A program made the position numbers and the translations under genes. 16,702 nt of DNA from Aquificota bacterium. GTDB lineage: Bacteria; Aquificota; Aquificia; Aquificales; Hydrogenothermaceae. Shown piece after piece: positions 13,540 to 16,702 of this stretch. How positions within the stretch are numbered: the first letter of the stretch is position 1; every line of letters starts with the position of its first letter. The DNA is taken from positions 1 through 16,702 of the forward strand of contig JAADDV010000081.1 in assembly GCA_013153795.1 (NCBI GenBank). The letters are read 5' to 3'. Below the pieces are notes generated by a model, which did not search any database, had not been told where the DNA came from, and was given only the letters and a program-made list of their open reading frames with translations.

Positions 13540-15687
13540 ATGCCTAAAGTAGTTGAAAAACCTCTAGAAGAGCTTCTACATAAGGTCTCTTATCTTTCAG
13601 AAGAAGACCAGAAAAAAATAAAAGATGCAGCAGAATACATAATAAAGAAACATGAAGGTCAGTATAGAAAATCTGGTGAGCCTTACTATATACATCCAAT
13701 AGAAGCTGCAAAAATCCTCGCCGATTTAAAACTTGACAGGACAACGATTGTTTCAGGACTTTTACATGATGTTGTAGAAGATACAGATACAACGCTGGAA
13801 GAAATATCAGAAAAATTTGGTGATGACGTTGCTCTTATTGTAGATGGTGTCACAAAAATAAGTAAGTATAAGTTTAACAGCAAAGAAGAAGCAGAAGCAG
13901 AAAACTTTCGTAAAATGCTTGTTTCTATGGCAAAAGATATAAGAGTTATTCTTGTTAAACTTGCAGATAGACTTCACAACGTCAGAACTCTCCAGTATCT
14001 ACCAGAACATAAACAAAAAAGAATAGCAAAAGAAACCCTTGACATATATGCCCCTTTAGCAGCTAGACTGGGATTATGGAAAATTAAAAGTGAATTAGAA
14101 GATACATCTTTTAGATTTTACAATCCTGAAGAGTTTAAAAGAATAACAACATACGTAGCCCAGTCAAAAGCAACCCAGGAAAGATTTTTAAAAGAAGAAG
14201 TTGTCCCCAAAATAGAAGAAGCTTTAAAAAAACATGGGATAAAAGCCCAAATACAATATAGAACAAAACATATCTATAGTATTTATGAAAAGACAATAAG
14301 AAAAAAAATAAGTCTTAGTGATGTTTATGATATATACGGCATACGTATTCTAGTAGAAGATGTAAAGGACTGTTATCTTACCCTTGGGATAATCCATTCC
14401 TTATGGCCACCAGTCCCAGGACGTTTTAAAGACTATATATCTCTTCCAAAATCAAATATGTATCAGGCTCTTCATACAACAGTAATAACAGAAAAAGGGA
14501 AGTTTGTTGAAATTCAGATAAAAACATATGATATGCACAAAGTAGCAGAAGAAGGTATTGCTGCCCACTGGCGGTATAAAGGTGGAAAGTATCTTTCAGA
14601 CAAAGATTTAAAATCTTTTACATGGCTTAGGAATGTTTTAGAGTCTTTAAAAGAAGAAAAGTCTAAAGAGGTTATTTCTTCTATAAAACATGATATAGCA
14701 AGTGATGAAATATTTGTTTTTACTCCTAAAGGAGATTTGATAAAACTTCCTGTAGGTGCAACTCCTGTTGATTTTGCCTATCATATTCATACCCAGGTAG
14801 GACATAAAACAGCAGGCGCAAAAGTAAACGGAAGAATTGTCCCTCTAGATACAAAGCTAAAAAATGGTGATGTTGTAGAAATAATAACAGCTAAAGTAAA
14901 CAAACCAAGTAGAGACTGGCTTAAATTTGTTGTTACAACAAAAGCAAAAACCCATATAAGACAGTATCTTGCAAAACAGGAAAGAAAAAGACTCTTAAAA
15001 TTTGGAGAAAAACTTTTAAATAAGTTTTTAAGAAAACTAGATAAAACAGTTTCTTCTCTAACTGAAGAAGAAAAGAAAAAACTCTTGGAAAGGTTTAGCT
15101 ACAAAAATTTTGAAGATTTTATTATAGCCGTTGGCGAAGGAAGAATTTCTCCTCAAAAAATAATAAGAACTCTTAGAGGTGAGCAAGAAAAAATAAAATC
15201 AAAATCTTCCTCAGAAATAAAAGACAAAGATGTTGTTGTTGAGGTTGATGGTATATCAAATATTCTTACTACAATAGCAAAATGCTGTTGCCCTATTCCC
15301 GGAGACGAAATCATAGGAGTTATTCTTAAAGGAAAAGGTATTTCAATTCATGTTAAAAATTGCCCAAATATAAAACACATTGTAGAAAAAGAGCCAGAGA
15401 GATTAATAACAGCTGTCTGGAATAAAAATAATATAAAACCTATTTTTCCAGCTTATATAAGAGTTATCTCTGAAGATAGACCAGGACTTTTAGCAGAAAT
15501 GTCAGCTGCTATAGCAAGCACAAAAACAAACATTTCTAGTGCAAAAATAAGAACAAGAAGAGATGGGAAAGCTATCAATGATTTTAAAGTAAACGTAAAA
15601 GATATAGAGCACCTAAACAAAATAATATCAAATCTGAAGAAAATAAAAGGAGTTGATAACGTAAGTAGAGTTTGCTTTAGAAAATAA
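13540..15687 (+). CDS. Bifunctional (p)ppGpp synthetase/hydrolase Rel (RelA/SpoT family)
   Basis: Makes and degrades (p)ppGpp, the stringent-response alarmone. At 715 residues it is a full-length long RSH. The HD hydrolase site appears intact: H52 (YYIHPIEA), H76-D77 with E80-D81 (LLHDVVEDT), and D143/N147 (LADRLHN). The synthetase has YDIYGIRI (264-271), SLPKSNMYQALHT (301-313) and E324 in VEIQIKT. Then come TGS (about 389-450, IFVFTPKGDLIKLPVGAT), a helical linker, the zinc-finger region CCCPIPGDEI (582-591) with C608, and a C-terminal ACT domain (about 638-711, RVISEDRPGLLAEM). With both catalytic halves present it is probably the only long RSH in the genome. The ATG has GAGAG 7 nt upstream. 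It ends with no spacer against a convergent c-di-GMP gene. Confidence 0.95.
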   Translation: MPKVVEKPLEELLHKVSYLSEEDQKKIKDAAEYIIKKHEGQYRKSGEPYYIHPIEAAKILADLKLDRTTIVSGLLHDVVEDTDTTLEEISEKFGDDVALIVDGVTKISKYKFNSKEEAEAENFRKMLVSMAKDIRVILVKLADRLHNVRTLQYLPEHKQKRIAKETLDIYAPLAARLGLWKIKSELEDTSFRFYNPEEFKRITTYVAQSKATQERFLKEEVVPKIEEALKKHGIKAQIQYRTKHIYSIYEKTIRKKISLSDVYDIYGIRILVEDVKDCYLTLGIIHSLWPPVPGRFKDYISLPKSNMYQALHTTVITEKGKFVEIQIKTYDMHKVAEEGIAAHWRYKGGKYLSDKDLKSFTWLRNVLESLKEEKSKEVISSIKHDIASDEIFVFTPKGDLIKLPVGATPVDFAYHIHTQVGHKTAGAKVNGRIVPLDTKLKNGDVVEIITAKVNKPSRDWLKFVVTTKAKTHIRQYLAKQERKRLLKFGEKLLNKFLRKLDKTVSSLTEEEKKKLLERFSYKNFEDFIIAVGEGRISPQKIIRTLRGEQEKIKSKSSSEIKDKDVVVEVDGISNILTTIAKCCCPIPGDEIIGVILKGKGISIHVKNCPNIKHIVEKEPERLITAVWNKNNIKPIFPAYIRVISEDRPGLLAEMSAAIASTKTNISSAKIRTRRDGKAINDFKVNVKDIEHLNKIISNLKKIKGVDNVSRVCFRK

Positions 15688-16702
15688 TCAGCTTCCTCTT
15701 TGTATTAGAGCTTTTTCATATTGTTCATACATGTTATTATTTCCTTTTTTTAAAGGAAGCTCAATTGGTTTTTTCAAGAAAAATCCCTGTCCATATCTAA
15801 TTCCAATAGATTTTATTTTTCTTAAAACCTGTGCATTATGAACAAACTCTGCAACAACATCTATTCTTAAATCATCAGCAAATAACTTAATAGCTTTTAC
15901 AATAGAAAAAGCTCTTGGGTCTAAATCTATATTTTTTATAAGAGACCCATCTATCTTTAAATAATCTGGGTTTAGCTCAACAATATGAGAAAAATTAGAA
16001 TAACCAGTCCCAAAATCATCTATAGCTATTTTACAACCAAGTTCCTTTATTTTTTGAACTTGCTCTTTAAAATAAGAGTAATCTTCTATTTCTTCTGATT
16101 CTAAAACTTCTATTGTTACTCTTTCCGCTTTATCTCCATCAAACAAAGCAGAAAGAAGATATATAATATCTTCATTATAAATATCCATTGCAGAAAGATT
16201 TATACTTATTTGTATATCTTTATATATATCTAAAACTCTCGAGTTATACTCTATTATTTTTTTCGTTAAATCTACATTTACATATGTCCTTTTTATAGCA
16301 TCTAAAAACTGGCCAGGATAAAGAATTTTATTATCTTGAGTTACAATTCTAACTAAGGATTCATATTTAGTGATTTTTCCTGTTATTAAATCAACAATAG
16401 GTTGATAGTGACAGATAACTCTATCTTCTTCTATAGCTTCCTTTACTATATTTATATTCTTACTTTCAAATTTTAAGTTTGTGTTGTAAACTTCTATTCT
16501 ATTTCTTCCCCTTTGTTTTGCTTTGTATAAAGCCATATCTGCATGTTTTATAGCTTCTTCTATTGTTTTTTCATATTCATAAAGATTTATACCTATAGAG
16601 ATTGTAACTTTTAGCTTAATATTTCCAATAGAAATATATCTTTTTGTTACTGCATTTTTTATAGTTCTTGCGAATTGAACCATGTCATATTTATATGTAG
16701 GA
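15688..16702 (-). CDS. GGDEF-EAL c-di-GMP protein, 5' end beyond the window
   Basis: Only the C-terminal 337 or so residues are visible. The reading frame stays open through the ATG at 16683 to the window edge (PTYKYD precedes it), so that ATG is internal. The first 70 residues are the end of a GGDEF domain (VTISIGI, HADMALYKAKQRGRNRI); the GGDEF motif itself lies outside. A complete EAL domain follows with YESLVRI (ESL for EAL), INLSA, IEVLESE, IDDFGTGYSNF, YLKIDGSLI, VAEFV and YGQGFFLKKP. The residues expected for metal and c-di-GMP binding (E, N, E, DD, K, E, Q) all appear present, so phosphodiesterase activity is plausible; cyclase activity cannot be judged. Its stop codon directly abuts that of rel. 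Confidence 0.88.
   Translation of the reverse strand, partial: PTYKYDMVQFARTIKNAVTKRYISIGNIKLKVTISIGINLYEYEKTIEEAIKHADMALYKAKQRGRNRIEVYNTNLKFESKNINIVKEAIEEDRVICHYQPIVDLITGKITKYESLVRIVTQDNKILYPGQFLDAIKRTYVNVDLTKKIIEYNSRVLDIYKDIQISINLSAMDIYNEDIIYLLSALFDGDKAERVTIEVLESEEIEDYSYFKEQVQKIKELGCKIAIDDFGTGYSNFSHIVELNPDYLKIDGSLIKNIDLDPRAFSIVKAIKLFADDLRIDVVAEFVHNAQVLRKIKSIGIRYGQGFFLKKPIELPLKKGNNNMYEQYEKALIQRGS

Noticed and set aside
13544..13883. Minus-strand open frames within the start of rel.
   Set aside because: They lie opposite the HD domain, whose motifs are intact on the plus strand; no start signals.

Overview
The window is a compact, very AT-rich stretch of bacterial chromosome with short or absent intergenic gaps. 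No rRNA, tRNA, CRISPR array, insertion sequence or phage gene was seen. The thioredoxin-like [2Fe-2S] ferredoxin closely resembles the Aquifex aeolicus protein. Together with a DnaC/DnaI-type helicase loader, a small c-type cytochrome, SCO1 and the low GC content, it points to an Aquificota thermophile, most likely the Hydrogenothermaceae (Sulfurihydrogenibium/Persephonella relatives). That placement is inferred from protein likeness and composition only.

Layout. 166-1676 (+): alanine racemase overlapping a small class I cytochrome c by 4 nt. 1670-2481 (-): an unknown small membrane protein, a perfect 14-bp hairpin terminator, then the ferredoxin. 2482-2641: a divergent control region with an exact Crp/Fnr-type operator. 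2642-3238 (+): SCO1 copper chaperone. 3235-5160 (-): a tight operon of dnaC-like loader, hisB and a regulator that joins a DeoR-type helix-turn-helix to a cysteine-rich TRASH/NosL-like metal-binding part; its end overlaps the end of sco1. 5234-5723 (-): a bacterioferritin gene broken by a frameshift, probably a deletion of about 20 bp, behind a Fur/PerR-like palindrome. 5843-9100 (-): an operon of a TonB-like protein and two MacB/FtsX-type ABC permeases, with no ATPase. 9144-13477 (+): gpsA, an orphan family-5 solute-binding protein, a YfdX-like exported protein, a glycine-zipper membrane protein and a small soluble unknown. 13540-15687 (+): bifunctional Rel/SpoT. 15688-16702 (-): a GGDEF-EAL protein running off the right edge and abutting rel end to end.

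Themes. The centre of the window (about 2480-3860) looks like a copper/respiration module: an operator of the type that responds to oxygen or nitrogen oxides, SCO1 for copper delivery to a terminal oxidase or nitrous oxide reductase, and a probable copper-sensing repressor with NosL ancestry. This regulator is the strongest candidate here for something little described. Two nucleotide second-messenger genes, (p)ppGpp and c-di-GMP, sit tail to tail at the right end. All functional calls come from reading motifs; no database search was run.
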